Positions 39,364 through 46,785 of a stretch of 57,972 nucleotides of DNA are shown piece after piece (position 1 is the stretch's first letter; the number at the start of each line of letters is the position of its first letter). The stretch comes from a virus, in IMG/VR virus record IMGVR_UViG_3300036985_006199, positions 1 to 57,972 of that record. One strand, 5' to 3'. The notes under the pieces were generated by a model. The model saw only the letters and a list, made by a program, of their open reading frames with translations, had not been told where the DNA came from and did not search any database. The translations under genes were made by a program, and so were the position numbers.

Positions 39364-40068
39364 ATGAAGAACCTCATTGAGAGCACGGAAACAGCGTTGG
39401 AAGATGTCGAGTTCTTCGAGGCGATCTTGGATGCAGACGACGACATCCTGGACGAGACGTTTGACGCGGACGACGTGGCGCGCTTGGAGGCCCTGGCCGA
39501 CCTGATCGGGGCGTGCGAGGACGGCGTGCTATCTGAGGACGACGACGATCTCATGGAGGGCCTGCGGAGCTGGCTGCTCAAGAAGAAAAAGCAGTTGGTG
39601 CGCAAGCTGCCGCCGGGCGCCAAGATGGTCTTCGGCAAGATCGTCAAGGGCGGCAAGGTGGTGGGCGGCGCGGCCAAGAAGGCGGCGGCGGGCGTGCAGA
39701 AGGCGGTCCAGAAGGGCGTGGCGGCGAAGCGCGCGGTGCAGGGCGCGGCCTATCGCTTCACGGACGCGGGCCAGAAGGCGCGGGCGGCGGCCAAGAAGGT
39801 GGCCGACACCAAGGGGCGCAAGGCGGGCGCAGCGGCCTGGCAGAAGTCCCAGGAGACCTACAAGAAGCACGTCAAGGCGGGCGAGAGCCATGCCTTTGCG
39901 TCGTCGCAGGCGCATAAGGAGAAGGCGAAGGCTGCTGGGAAGCCGCGCAAGTCGAAGGCACCTGCACCAGCGGCTCCGGCTCCGGCTCCGGTGAAGAAGA
40001 AGAGCGCGCCGCGCAAGCGCAAGACCAAGATGGAAGACGTGTTCCAGGAGATGGGCGTGATCGCATAG
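39364..40068 (+). CDS. CTS-leader protein E: Lys/Ala-rich histone-like protein
   Basis: A 234-residue protein with the leader MKNLIESTETALEDVEFFEA. Residues about 15-75 are acidic; residues about 75-230 are very rich in Lys, Ala and Pro (AKKAAAGVQKAVQKGVAAKR; KSKAPAPAAPAPAPVKKKSA), like histone H1 tails or HU-type phage internal proteins. It ends MEDVFQEMGVIA. An acidic propeptide before a basic DNA-binding body is typical of an internal head protein that condenses DNA. That role is inferred from composition; there is no diagnostic domain. Confidence 0.65.
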   Translation: MKNLIESTETALEDVEFFEAILDADDDILDETFDADDVARLEALADLIGACEDGVLSEDDDDLMEGLRSWLLKKKKQLVRKLPPGAKMVFGKIVKGGKVVGGAAKKAAAGVQKAVQKGVAAKRAVQGAAYRFTDAGQKARAAAKKVADTKGRKAGAAAWQKSQETYKKHVKAGESHAFASSQAHKEKAKAAGKPRKSKAPAPAAPAPAPVKKKSAPRKRKTKMEDVFQEMGVIA

Positions 40069-40088
40069 ACGCGAACCCGGGTTCGTGT
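40069..40088. repeat. dispersed palindrome, copy 7, next to an SD
   Basis: ACGCGAACCCGGGTTCGTGT (one change), directly after the stop of the Lys-rich gene and directly before GGAGGTG and ATG 40100. Confidence 0.88.
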
Positions 40089-40099
40089 GGAGGTGCATG

Positions 40100-40717
40100 A
40101 TGGGCAAGCTAGGACGGCTGGGAACGCAGATGATGACCGAGGCTACTGCGATCACGCAGAACGCCAAGGCAGTGCGGCAGGGGCAGATCCTGCCCAGCGA
40201 GAAGCGGGATTCTGGGTATTTCGGACGGATCGAGTTCCGGTTTGAAAACGCGGACGAGATCTGGGCGGAGACGTTTCGCGTGATCATGTCCGAGATGCCT
40301 GACGTGTCTTCAATGGCGATCAGAGACTATCTGGACTCGAAAAGCGGGATGCACTTCGGTGATCTGGTGGCTGGGGAACTAAAGAAGACGTTGCCAACGC
40401 CGGATTCGGCTTTGTACGGTCGAGTGTTCAATCCCAAGATGGCGGACGTGAAGCGCGTCGTGGCGTTAGTGTTTGGCGCCAATCCATGGATGCAGAAACA
40501 CCTCGCGGAGTATGCAAAGGACCAGGAAGCATCCACTAGCGGGACGATGTCTTCCATTGGCAGGTGGGTAGACAGCGTTGTCAATGCGTTCGAGCTGGCG
40601 CAGGACCAGGAGAAGAAGAAGAACTGGAAAGAGCGAGATGCGGCCTTGCACGACTTGCAGAAGGCGGCGGACCAGTTGCTCACAACATCCAGGGCCTGGA
40701 TGGCACAGAGGAGATAG
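40100..40717 (+). CDS. hypothetical protein of the cassette (no CTS-like leader)
   Basis: A 205-residue protein. ATG 40100 has GGAGGTG four to five bases upstream. It starts MGKLGRLGTQMMTEATAITQ, has RDYLDSKSGMHFGDLVAGEL and PKMADVKRVVALVFGANPWM, and ends in a helix QKAADQLLTTSRAWMAQRR. The 3' end appears duplicated: a diverged copy of the last 19 codons (41166-41225) lies after the following gene. Function unknown. Confidence 0.62.
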   Translation: MGKLGRLGTQMMTEATAITQNAKAVRQGQILPSEKRDSGYFGRIEFRFENADEIWAETFRVIMSEMPDVSSMAIRDYLDSKSGMHFGDLVAGELKKTLPTPDSALYGRVFNPKMADVKRVVALVFGANPWMQKHLAEYAKDQEASTSGTMSSIGRWVDSVVNAFELAQDQEKKKNWKERDAALHDLQKAADQLLTTSRAWMAQRR

Positions 40718-40718
40718 A
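40696..40718 (+). repeat. 23-bp direct repeat, copy A (gene end and SD)
   Basis: Covers the end of the gene at 40100 (W-M-A-Q-R-R-stop) and the GAGGAG ribosome site. Identical to 41204-41226. Confidence 0.95.
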
Positions 40719-40720
40719 AC

Positions 40721-41164
40721 ATGAAGACGATGCGGGACATTTTCGAAGGTATTTCTAAGCGGTTGGGACCAGATGAGTTTGAGTTCCAAGGAAAAAAAGG
40801 ACGCTGGCGCACAGTAAAAGGTAGCGAGATTTTCTTTCCAGAAGATGGGTCTGGGCCTATGGGCATGCCGAATGGCATGAAAAAGTCGAAAAACGATGAT
40901 GAAGGACCAGACTTGTCTTTCAAAGGAAAGCCTGTTCCTATTGATAAAAGCCATTGGAAGAACACTTCTGATGAACAGATCGGGAGGCTTGTATCTCAAG
41001 TGATGTTCCTTGAATACGATGCGTATAGAAAGAAGAATCCGAAGAAGTTCAAGAGTGAAAAGGCAGAAATCGCTGACAAGATTGAATTCTTCAAATACGG
41101 AATAGATGACAAGGTTCGTTCAGAGATGGCACATGGTGCAAAATGGGCTGGTATCAAGTGGTAG
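40721..41164 (+). CDS. CTS-leader protein F (recently acquired, AT-rich)
   Basis: A 147-residue protein with the leader MKTMRDIFEGISKRLGPDEF. Its codon use is clearly more AT-rich than its neighbours, and its flanks carry a 23-bp duplication (40696-40718 and 41204-41226), so it looks recently inserted. The body includes FQGKKGRWRTVKGSEIFFPE and SEKAEIADKIEFFKYGIDDK, with no known domain. The ribosome site AGAGGAGATAG is in the duplicated segment. Confidence 0.65.
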   Translation: MKTMRDIFEGISKRLGPDEFEFQGKKGRWRTVKGSEIFFPEDGSGPMGMPNGMKKSKNDDEGPDLSFKGKPVPIDKSHWKNTSDEQIGRLVSQVMFLEYDAYRKKNPKKFKSEKAEIADKIEFFKYGIDDKVRSEMAHGAKWAGIKW

Positions 41165-41165
41165 C

Positions 41166-41225
41166 GTTGCCGAAGTAGATCGGTTGGCGACGGCAGCGCG
41201 ATTCTGGATGGCACAGAGGAGATAG
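41166..41225 (+). pseudogene. remnant of the 3' end of the gene at 40100
   Basis: In frame this reads VAEVDRLATAARFWMAQRR-stop and matches the last residues of the protein at 40100 (QKAADQLLTTSRAWMAQRR, 11 of 19 identical). It has no start or ribosome site. It seems to be the older 3' end, displaced by insertion of the AT-rich gene. Confidence 0.7.
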
Positions 41226-41226
41226 A
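41204..41226 (+). repeat. 23-bp direct repeat, copy B
   Basis: Identical to 40696-40718, 508 bp downstream of it, and supplies the GAGGAG ribosome site for the gene at 41230. Confidence 0.95.
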
Positions 41227-41229
41227 TCC

Positions 41230-41526
41230 ATGAGAACGATGCGCGAGTTGTTTGAAGCGGTCGAGATGCCTACTGAGCAGGATGTCGAAGAGGCGTTTGG
41301 CGTCTTGGAGGCACAGCTCAAGAAGTACAAGCTGGAGACCAAGAGCGGGCGTTTGCGCACTGCCGATCCTGACGAGTTCCAGCTCATGGACATGACGGAC
41401 GTCTACTGGCGCTTCAAGCACAGCCCGACCCGGAACTATCTGTACGTGGAGCGCAACACGAAGCGCCACAACATCGTGGTGCCCAACGAGGGTAAGCCCT
41501 TCTTCATGGGCTACTTCGATGCGTGA
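41230..41526 (+). CDS. CTS-leader protein G (98 aa, hypothetical cargo)
   Basis: A 98-residue protein with the leader MRTMRELFEAVEMPTEQDVE, related to the leader at 40721. The body is short: a helix (EEAFGVLEAQLKKYKLE) and a beta-rich C-terminus (MTDVYWRFKHSPTRNYLYVE). Ribosome site AGAGGAGATAG. LFEA fits an L-x-E/A cleavage site. Function unknown. Confidence 0.65.
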   Translation: MRTMRELFEAVEMPTEQDVEEAFGVLEAQLKKYKLETKSGRLRTADPDEFQLMDMTDVYWRFKHSPTRNYLYVERNTKRHNIVVPNEGKPFFMGYFDA

Positions 41527-41532
41527 GGAACG

Positions 41533-41970
41533 ATGACGGAGCGTGTGACAGTGGCGTCGGACGTCCTGGATCGCGTGCGTGCGATCTTGCGAGAACGTCG
41601 CCTGGTCGAGCGAGAGGCCCAGCAGCCGCGTCCGAGCCAGGGGGCTGCCCGTGCTACTGCTCGATTGAAAGCGCCGCTCCTGGGGACGAACAAGCGCCCT
41701 GTGGGGGAAGTGCGGGTGCTGGTCATCGTGCCCAACGATCCGCTGGACGGGGTGGACGTGCATGTGCGGTGGACGCGCGTGGGGTTCGCGTTCTGGTATG
41801 TGAAGACGGTGGATCTCGGGCCGCTGGAGGACGCCGAGGCGGCGGACCTGGCGGGGGTCGAGATGGTGCTGACGGCGGTGGGTTGGACGGCCAGCGGGTC
41901 GGTGCCGCTGCGGTCGATGAACCGGGCGTTTCCAAAGGTGCGCAAGAGCGCGAGTGACGTGACGCTGTAG
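41533..41970 (+). CDS. hypothetical cassette protein
   Basis: A 145-residue protein starting MTERVTVASDVLDRVRAILR, seven bases after the preceding stop. The first 30 residues form a charged amphipathic helix that loosely resembles the CTS-like leaders but lacks the L-I-E core. A beta-rich C-terminal domain follows (GEVRVLVIVPNDPLDGVDVH; FAFWYVKTVDLGPLEDAEAA). Function unknown. Confidence 0.6.
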   Translation: MTERVTVASDVLDRVRAILRERRLVEREAQQPRPSQGAARATARLKAPLLGTNKRPVGEVRVLVIVPNDPLDGVDVHVRWTRVGFAFWYVKTVDLGPLEDAEAADLAGVEMVLTAVGWTASGSVPLRSMNRAFPKVRKSASDVTL

Positions 41971-41995
41971 CGCGAGAACGATACGGAGGACGGCG

Positions 41996-42556
41996 ATGTC
42001 GTTGAGAAAATTGGTCGAGGATGTCCAGTCGGTGATGGAGTGGGGCGGGCGCGGGCGTGGGCGTGGTTACAGCCAAGATCCCTACCTGACGAAGGCGAAG
42101 GTAGCGGGGACCGACGTCAAGGGGCTGCCCTACAAGAAGGGCGACGAGATCATGATCTACAAGGACGGCGCCATCTACGCGGGAGCCAACAAGGACAAGG
42201 CGTGGCGGGAGTTCCAGGCGGCCAAGGATGACGAGGCGTTCATGAGCGGGGGCATGGAGAGCGCGGAGTCGACGGGGCCGGAGCTGGACGAGGCGAAGGA
42301 GATGAGTCCGCGCGAGCTGATCGACAAGGGCGACAACCTGATCAAGATCTTGGAGGGCGCTGTTGAGGAGATGCGCAAGGGTGTTGCGGAAGCACAGGCG
42401 GAGCTGAAGGGCTACGCGCGCATCGGCGTGCCGGAGCGGGCGGCTTCTGCGCTGCTGAAGAAGCACATGCTTCCACCGGCAGAGCGCTTGGAGGACATGG
42501 CCAAGAAGGTGCGCGAGACCATCGAGGACGGAATCAAGGTGTTTTCGCGGGAGTGA
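41996..42556 (+). CDS. CTS-leader protein H (hypothetical cargo)
   Basis: A 186-residue protein with the leader MSLRKLVEDVQSVMEWGGRG, close to that of the protein at 46786. Residues 20-60 are basic and Gly-rich (RGRGYSQDPYLTKAKVAGTD); residues about 95-186 are a helical coiled-coil domain (ELIDKGDNLIKILEGAVEEM). GGAGGA precedes the ATG. Function unknown; LVED would fit the protease consensus loosely. Confidence 0.65.
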   Translation: MSLRKLVEDVQSVMEWGGRGRGRGYSQDPYLTKAKVAGTDVKGLPYKKGDEIMIYKDGAIYAGANKDKAWREFQAAKDDEAFMSGGMESAESTGPELDEAKEMSPRELIDKGDNLIKILEGAVEEMRKGVAEAQAELKGYARIGVPERAASALLKKHMLPPAERLEDMAKKVRETIEDGIKVFSRE

Positions 42557-42561
42557 ATGAC

Positions 42562-42969
42562 ATGCTGATGCTCACATTGATTGAGAAGATCGAGCGGGAG
42601 ATGACAGAGGCAGACAACCTGCTGGAACATCTCCAAAGCGAAGATTTTGTGGGATGGGCGTCAGAGCAAGGTTTGGCCAGGATTGATCCAAGACGCGGTG
42701 AGGCACTAGAGAAGACAGTTGCATTGATAGATAAAATAATAAAGCCACTTGAGAAGATACATCGGGAAATTGTAAAGGCGAAAGATGTGTTGGCAGATCG
42801 TAATCCAAAGCAATGGGGTCATGGCAAGAGCGACACATTGATGTATAACGCAATGTCTAATTTGTCATATCTTAGCGATGCGATATGGAAAAACATGGGG
42901 ATTGCCCAGGATGTTATTTCAACTCTCTATGATGCGGGAGAAGCGGCCATGCCAAAGCCGAGGGATTGA
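42562..42969 (+). CDS. CTS-leader protein I (AT-rich, hypothetical cargo)
   Basis: A 135-residue, all-helical protein with the leader MLMLTLIEKIEREMTEADNL. The gene is markedly AT-rich compared with its neighbours, a sign of recent acquisition. It contains TVALIDKIIKPLEKIHREIV and SNLSYLSDAIWKNMGIAQDV, like a helical bundle. An in-frame GTG at 42553 is less likely, because GGGAG sits 8 bases before ATG 42562. Function unknown. Confidence 0.65.
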   Translation: MLMLTLIEKIEREMTEADNLLEHLQSEDFVGWASEQGLARIDPRRGEALEKTVALIDKIIKPLEKIHREIVKAKDVLADRNPKQWGHGKSDTLMYNAMSNLSYLSDAIWKNMGIAQDVISTLYDAGEAAMPKPRD

Positions 42970-42987
42970 GAAACACAGGAGACGATC

Positions 42988-43608
42988 ATGACGATGCGGT
43001 ATCTCATTGAGCGGATCAACAGATTGCTTGAGGCGCGGAGCGTGGAGGTAGCAGTCAAGGAATTGCCGGACGCGATCCGCAAGGCGCTCAAAGAGGTGGG
43101 GTATCGCAGTCGGGACATCGGCGTGGTGCCGCAGGCGACCGTGAGCCTGAACCCCTACGCGGGGGACGGCGAGCGCGGATTTGCGGTGCTCGTGAACCTC
43201 TCGACGGGGGCCTCCAAGGTGGTGCGGGGCGACTGGGGTGGGAGTTCGCCAGTGGGCGGGCCGTCCATCGACCAGGATCGTGGCGACCATCCCTTGCCGC
43301 GTGACGGCGTGGCCATCGTGGGCAGCTCGGGCGGGCGGGGTACCTATGCGACGATCTACGTGCATCCTGACAGCGTGGTTCCGTTGCTCCCAGGTGATGT
43401 GGAGATGAGCGAGCGTGAGGCGGGCATCTTGCGCAGCATGGGGATGACGTCGAGCTACCGCAAGGAGCTGTTTGCGGACATGAAGGTGCAGCAGAGCGAG
43501 GTCGACGCGCTGGTCAAGCGCGGGTGGATCGCGGTGAACAAGGCGGGGGCGTTGAGTTTGACGACAGCGGGCAAGAACGCGGCGCAATCTGCGCATGCAC
43601 GACGTTGA
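42988..43608 (+). CDS. CTS-leader protein J (hypothetical cargo)
   Basis: A 206-residue protein starting MTMRYLIERINRLLEARSVE; AGGAG lies 7 bases before ATG 42988. The body has IRKALKEVGYRSRDIGVVPQ, a Gly-rich beta region (AVLVNLSTGASKVVRGDWGG; RGTYATIYVHPDSVVPLLPG) and a C-terminal winged-helix-like segment (VDALVKRGWIAVNKAGALSL). No known family. Confidence 0.65.
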   Translation: MTMRYLIERINRLLEARSVEVAVKELPDAIRKALKEVGYRSRDIGVVPQATVSLNPYAGDGERGFAVLVNLSTGASKVVRGDWGGSSPVGGPSIDQDRGDHPLPRDGVAIVGSSGGRGTYATIYVHPDSVVPLLPGDVEMSEREAGILRSMGMTSSYRKELFADMKVQQSEVDALVKRGWIAVNKAGALSLTTAGKNAAQSAHARR

Positions 43609-43618
43609 TGGTGATCTG

Positions 43619-44977
43619 ATGAACATGAGCGCGTTGATGGCCTTGTACGAGCATCGCATGATCATGGAAGACACCATGGCCGTGACGCCAGAGCTGATCG
43701 CGAAGCTGCGCAAGGACTTCCTGGTGCTCGTGGGGAACGTGCCGCGTGTGGATACGGTGGAGAAGCTGACGACGTTCCGGTTGGGCGTGAAGACGTTTCG
43801 CGATCTGCTAGAGCGCATCATGAACACGGCCAAGGAGTATCTGGGCGATGTGGCGCGGTTCGCGGAGTTGAAGTTTGATAACGCGCTGGCGTCGGATGCC
43901 CGTTACTTGGCGGACCACATGAGCGATGCGTGGAAGCTGCACATGGCGCTGATCGTGCCGGGACAGAGTTTGGAGTCCATCGTTCGCGCCGCTTCCGGCA
44001 ACAGTTACTTCCTGGGTAGGGCGCAGGAGACATACCTGTACAAATTCACAAGTGAGGCAAAGAAGTGGGATGCCGCAGCACGGCGGGTGGCCCCGAAGGC
44101 GTGGAAGTGGTTCGAGAGCGCGGCGACGACTGTTGCCAAGGGTGCGGCGTATGGTGGGCGCGGGGCGCTAAAGGTGGATCGCGGCACGGGGACATTGCGT
44201 GAACTGGCGGGGTTCAAGGTGCGGTTGGATGGGTTTTCGGGGAGCGACTTTGACGTTGAGGGAGTGCAGCGGTTTGAGCAGGGATTGATCTTATTTCGCC
44301 AGTTGGCGGGCAAGCGCTTTCCCAGCTTGCTGCGGAACACGACGCCTTTCGTCTTGGTCTTCTCGGGAGATGCGACAGGGGGCCGAGCGGCTGCGCATTG
44401 GACGGCGAATGAGGTCGTCGTGTCGTTCTGGGGGATGCAAAACGATCCGAAGAGGACGGCGCATACGATTGCGCACGAACTGGCGCACGGGGTCTATCGC
44501 ACCTATTTGAGCGGCGAGGCGCGGGATGCCTGGGAGACGTTCATTAAGGGCAGCACGGAGAGCTTGGATCTGCGACAGGTGCTCAAGGACATTGGGGACG
44601 ACGGATGGCTGCACGAGCCGACCGCGTACAAGGACGATCCGATCCGTTGGTTGCAGGTGTCTGGGCTCGGACATGATCGGAGCTATCGGTTTGAGCGCGG
44701 GTCGGACATTCGGAAATGGCTGGACGGTGGCGGCGATTCCGTGGTGCAGGTGACACGGGTGCCGATCACGGCGTATGCCAGTACGAATCCCGAAGAAGCC
44801 TTCTGCGAGGCGTTTGGCATGCTGATCGCGTATGGGCCACGGACGGTATTGCCCGAGGTGCGTCAGATGCTGGGCATGGTGCTGCCGCAGCTCAGGACCG
44901 AGTGGGTGGAGTTTGGGACATTGCTCTTGTTGCTGGAGGCGAAAGCCGGAGGTTTCCCATGCCATCGAACTGCCTGA
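43619..44977 (+). CDS. zincin-type metalloprotease, putative CTS-leader cargo
   Basis: A 452-residue protein. The helix HTIAHELAHGVYRTYLS holds the zinc motif H286-E-L-A-H290, and downstream NPEEAFCEAFGMLIAYG (residues 390-406) can give the third, acidic ligand, as in ATLF- or SprT-like zincins. The N-terminus MNMSALMALYEHRMIMEDTM is a weak match to the cassette leaders. It is predicted to be a peptidase; the substrate is unknown. If it is head cargo, it could be delivered to the host. ATG 43619 is chosen over 43595, but the ribosome site is weak. The 3' end overlaps the amidase gene by 19 bases. Confidence 0.72.
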   Translation: MNMSALMALYEHRMIMEDTMAVTPELIAKLRKDFLVLVGNVPRVDTVEKLTTFRLGVKTFRDLLERIMNTAKEYLGDVARFAELKFDNALASDARYLADHMSDAWKLHMALIVPGQSLESIVRAASGNSYFLGRAQETYLYKFTSEAKKWDAAARRVAPKAWKWFESAATTVAKGAAYGGRGALKVDRGTGTLRELAGFKVRLDGFSGSDFDVEGVQRFEQGLILFRQLAGKRFPSLLRNTTPFVLVFSGDATGGRAAAHWTANEVVVSFWGMQNDPKRTAHTIAHELAHGVYRTYLSGEARDAWETFIKGSTESLDLRQVLKDIGDDGWLHEPTAYKDDPIRWLQVSGLGHDRSYRFERGSDIRKWLDGGGDSVVQVTRVPITAYASTNPEEAFCEAFGMLIAYGPRTVLPEVRQMLGMVLPQLRTEWVEFGTLLLLLEAKAGGFPCHRTA

Positions 44978-45636
44978 TCGTGAATGGTGAGAAGGTCGCG
45001 GTCCCCACGTCGATCCTCGACCTGGGGTGTCGGGTCTACAACTTCATCGACGATGGGGAGCCCAACTTGCGGAACGCTCCGCGCACGAAGCCGGTCCAGC
45101 ACTTGGTGCTGCACGAGACGGCGGGGAACAGCGCGACGGGCTGCAAGGACACCCTGCGCCAGAAGAAGATCGGCGTGCACCTGATCCTGGGCAAGAACGG
45201 CGACCTCTCGTGCCACGCGGATCTGGCGACGGACGTGTGCTGGCACGGGAACCAGTTGAACGCTACGTCGGTGGGCATCGAGGTGGTGAACCCTTATCGA
45301 CCGGAGTACGCGCGCAATCCGCGTGGGCCGGTGCTCCCGGCGCAGTGGTGGACGTGGATTCCGCCGGGGCATGAGCGGACCTACCAGGCGCCGCTGGGCG
45401 TGCAGGTGGCCATCGTCAAGGCGCTTGTGCCGTGGCTGTGCGAGGTCATGGGCATCCCCTACGAGTTTCCGACGAAGGGCCTGAACGCGAAGGCGCGGCA
45501 GATCACGGGCTGGAAGGCTCCGCCGCTGGGGTGGTATGCGAAGCCGGGGCCGGGCGTCGTGGCGCACAGGGATTATAGTTCCCATTCCGATGCCAGGTAT
45601 TTGCTGGAGCAGGTGATGGGAGGAACCCTGGGATGA
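44959..45636 (+). CDS. N-acetylmuramoyl-L-alanine amidase (endolysin or virion lysin)
   Basis: A 225-residue Amidase_2-type (T7 lysozyme-like) enzyme. Zinc ligands and core motifs are visible: HLVLHETAGNSATG (H52), KKIGVHLILGKNGDLSCHAD (H74), WHGNQLNATSVGIEVVNPY, and GVVAHRDYSSHSDARYLLEQ near the C-terminus. It cleaves the amide bond between muramic acid and the peptide stem. No signal peptide or cell-wall-binding domain is evident, so a holin or virion location is needed for access. ATG 44959 has GGAGG upstream and overlaps the end of the metalloprotease gene. Confidence 0.92.
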   Translation: MPSNCLIVNGEKVAVPTSILDLGCRVYNFIDDGEPNLRNAPRTKPVQHLVLHETAGNSATGCKDTLRQKKIGVHLILGKNGDLSCHADLATDVCWHGNQLNATSVGIEVVNPYRPEYARNPRGPVLPAQWWTWIPPGHERTYQAPLGVQVAIVKALVPWLCEVMGIPYEFPTKGLNAKARQITGWKAPPLGWYAKPGPGVVAHRDYSSHSDARYLLEQVMGGTLG

Positions 45637-45971
45637 ATTCGAACGACCGGCTGCGCGCGTTACTGGACGACCTGCCGAGTGCGGCTCCGCGTGTGATGCT
45701 GACCGAGGCGGCGCAGCGCTTGATGCGGTCGTTGAAAACGCAGGGGGAGCGGGCGGTACGCGGACGGCTGGTGACGCAGTACGTGTTCGAGGCGGTGCAG
45801 CGGCCGGGCGGGGTGTCGATCACCATGCGGATCGAGGGGCGGCACGCGATGTCGGTGGCGCAGCAACTTGCCAAGCGGTTCGCCATGGGGGAAGATATGG
45901 GGAGTGCCGAGGTGACGCGCACGGAGCGCGGGGCCGTGCTGGAGCTGCGGCCACGGGAGACGCGATCATGA
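45633..45971 (+). CDS. hypothetical cassette protein (112 aa)
   Basis: A 112-residue basic protein starting MNSNDRLRALLDDLPSAAPR, overlapping the amidase stop by four bases (ATGA). It has a helical first half and an antiparallel beta second half (GGVSITMRIEGRHAMSVAQQ). The stop overlaps the next start as well (ATGA at 45968). No transmembrane segment, so a holin is unlikely. Function unknown. Confidence 0.6.
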   Translation: MNSNDRLRALLDDLPSAAPRVMLTEAAQRLMRSLKTQGERAVRGRLVTQYVFEAVQRPGGVSITMRIEGRHAMSVAQQLAKRFAMGEDMGSAEVTRTERGAVLELRPRETRS

Positions 45972-46123
45972 TCGTGGAGCTGAAGAAGGTGAAGGCGCAG
46001 AAGCGGAACCGGAAGCGGGCCATGGACTGGCGCGCTGCGCAGACGTCGGGCATCGTACCGTTGCCCATTTCGATGAGCACCAACGCGCCGCTACCAGCGG
46101 TGCCCGCCACGGGCGGACCATAG
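45968..46123 (+). CDS. small hypothetical protein (51 aa)
   Basis: Starts MIVELKKVKAQKRNRKRAMD at the ATG that overlaps the preceding stop, and ends PAVPATGGP. It has a strongly basic N-terminal half and a Pro/Ala-rich tail. Translational coupling (ATGA) and tight spacing support it. Function unknown. Confidence 0.55.
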   Translation: MIVELKKVKAQKRNRKRAMDWRAAQTSGIVPLPISMSTNAPLPAVPATGGP

Positions 46124-46132
46124 GAGATCCAC

Positions 46133-46720
46133 ATGAGCACCATGAGACAGATTCTTCGAGAGGTGGAGACGACTTCGGCACGCACGCCTGTGGGCGAGGC
46201 CGTGAACGCGGCGGTGGTGGATCGCATGGCGCAGGCCATGCTGGACAGCCCGAAGCTGGCTCCGATTGCCGGGCGCGTGCTCGACGACGAGCAATGGGAG
46301 ATGTTCAGCGGGCTCATGTTGGAGCCGCTGCGGGCGTTGATCGCCAAGGCGCTGGACGTGTCCGGCGTGGCGGTCTCGGGCGGCCTGCTGTCCAAGGCAG
46401 GGCGGGAGATGAAGAGCGCCGCACGCGGCGATATCGGCGTGAGCGAGGGATTGAAAGACGCAGGGATACTTGATGCGATCAAGGCGGATTGGGCAAATAT
46501 CTTGGCGCAGCTCGTTGCGGACAAGAACAACGAGGAATACTACCAGCCTGGTGTAAATCCTGATGAGTATGGCAAAAGAACATCCGAAAAGATGATGTCA
46601 AAAATGATCGCAAATCCAAGGGATGCGCGTGGAGCGTTGAGTAGGAATTCTGCTCTAAAGAAGGCGGCAGCGCGAAATGGCATCAAAACTTCAGCACAAT
46701 GGGATTCGTTATTCGCGTGA
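46133..46720 (+). CDS. CTS-leader protein K (hypothetical cargo, mosaic)
   Basis: A 195-residue protein with the leader MSTMRQILREVETTSARTPV and AGGAG six bases upstream. Residues 20-100 are GC-rich helical sequence (AAVVDRMAQAMLDSPKLAPI; LEPLRALIAKALDVSGVAVS). From about residue 105 the codon use turns AT-rich (ADKNNEEYYQPGVNPDEYGK), suggesting that the 3' half was replaced. The frame ends near residues of no known family. Function unknown. Confidence 0.62.
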   Translation: MSTMRQILREVETTSARTPVGEAVNAAVVDRMAQAMLDSPKLAPIAGRVLDDEQWEMFSGLMLEPLRALIAKALDVSGVAVSGGLLSKAGREMKSAARGDIGVSEGLKDAGILDAIKADWANILAQLVADKNNEEYYQPGVNPDEYGKRTSEKMMSKMIANPRDARGALSRNSALKKAAARNGIKTSAQWDSLFA

Positions 46721-46785
46721 GACTCTGTTGTGCAATGGTGCAGTCGGAAGTTTCTACAGAAGAATGAATTGAGCAAGGAGACACC

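Noticed and set aside
45633-46123. Holin downstream of the amidase
   Set aside because: Neither small gene after the amidase has a transmembrane segment.
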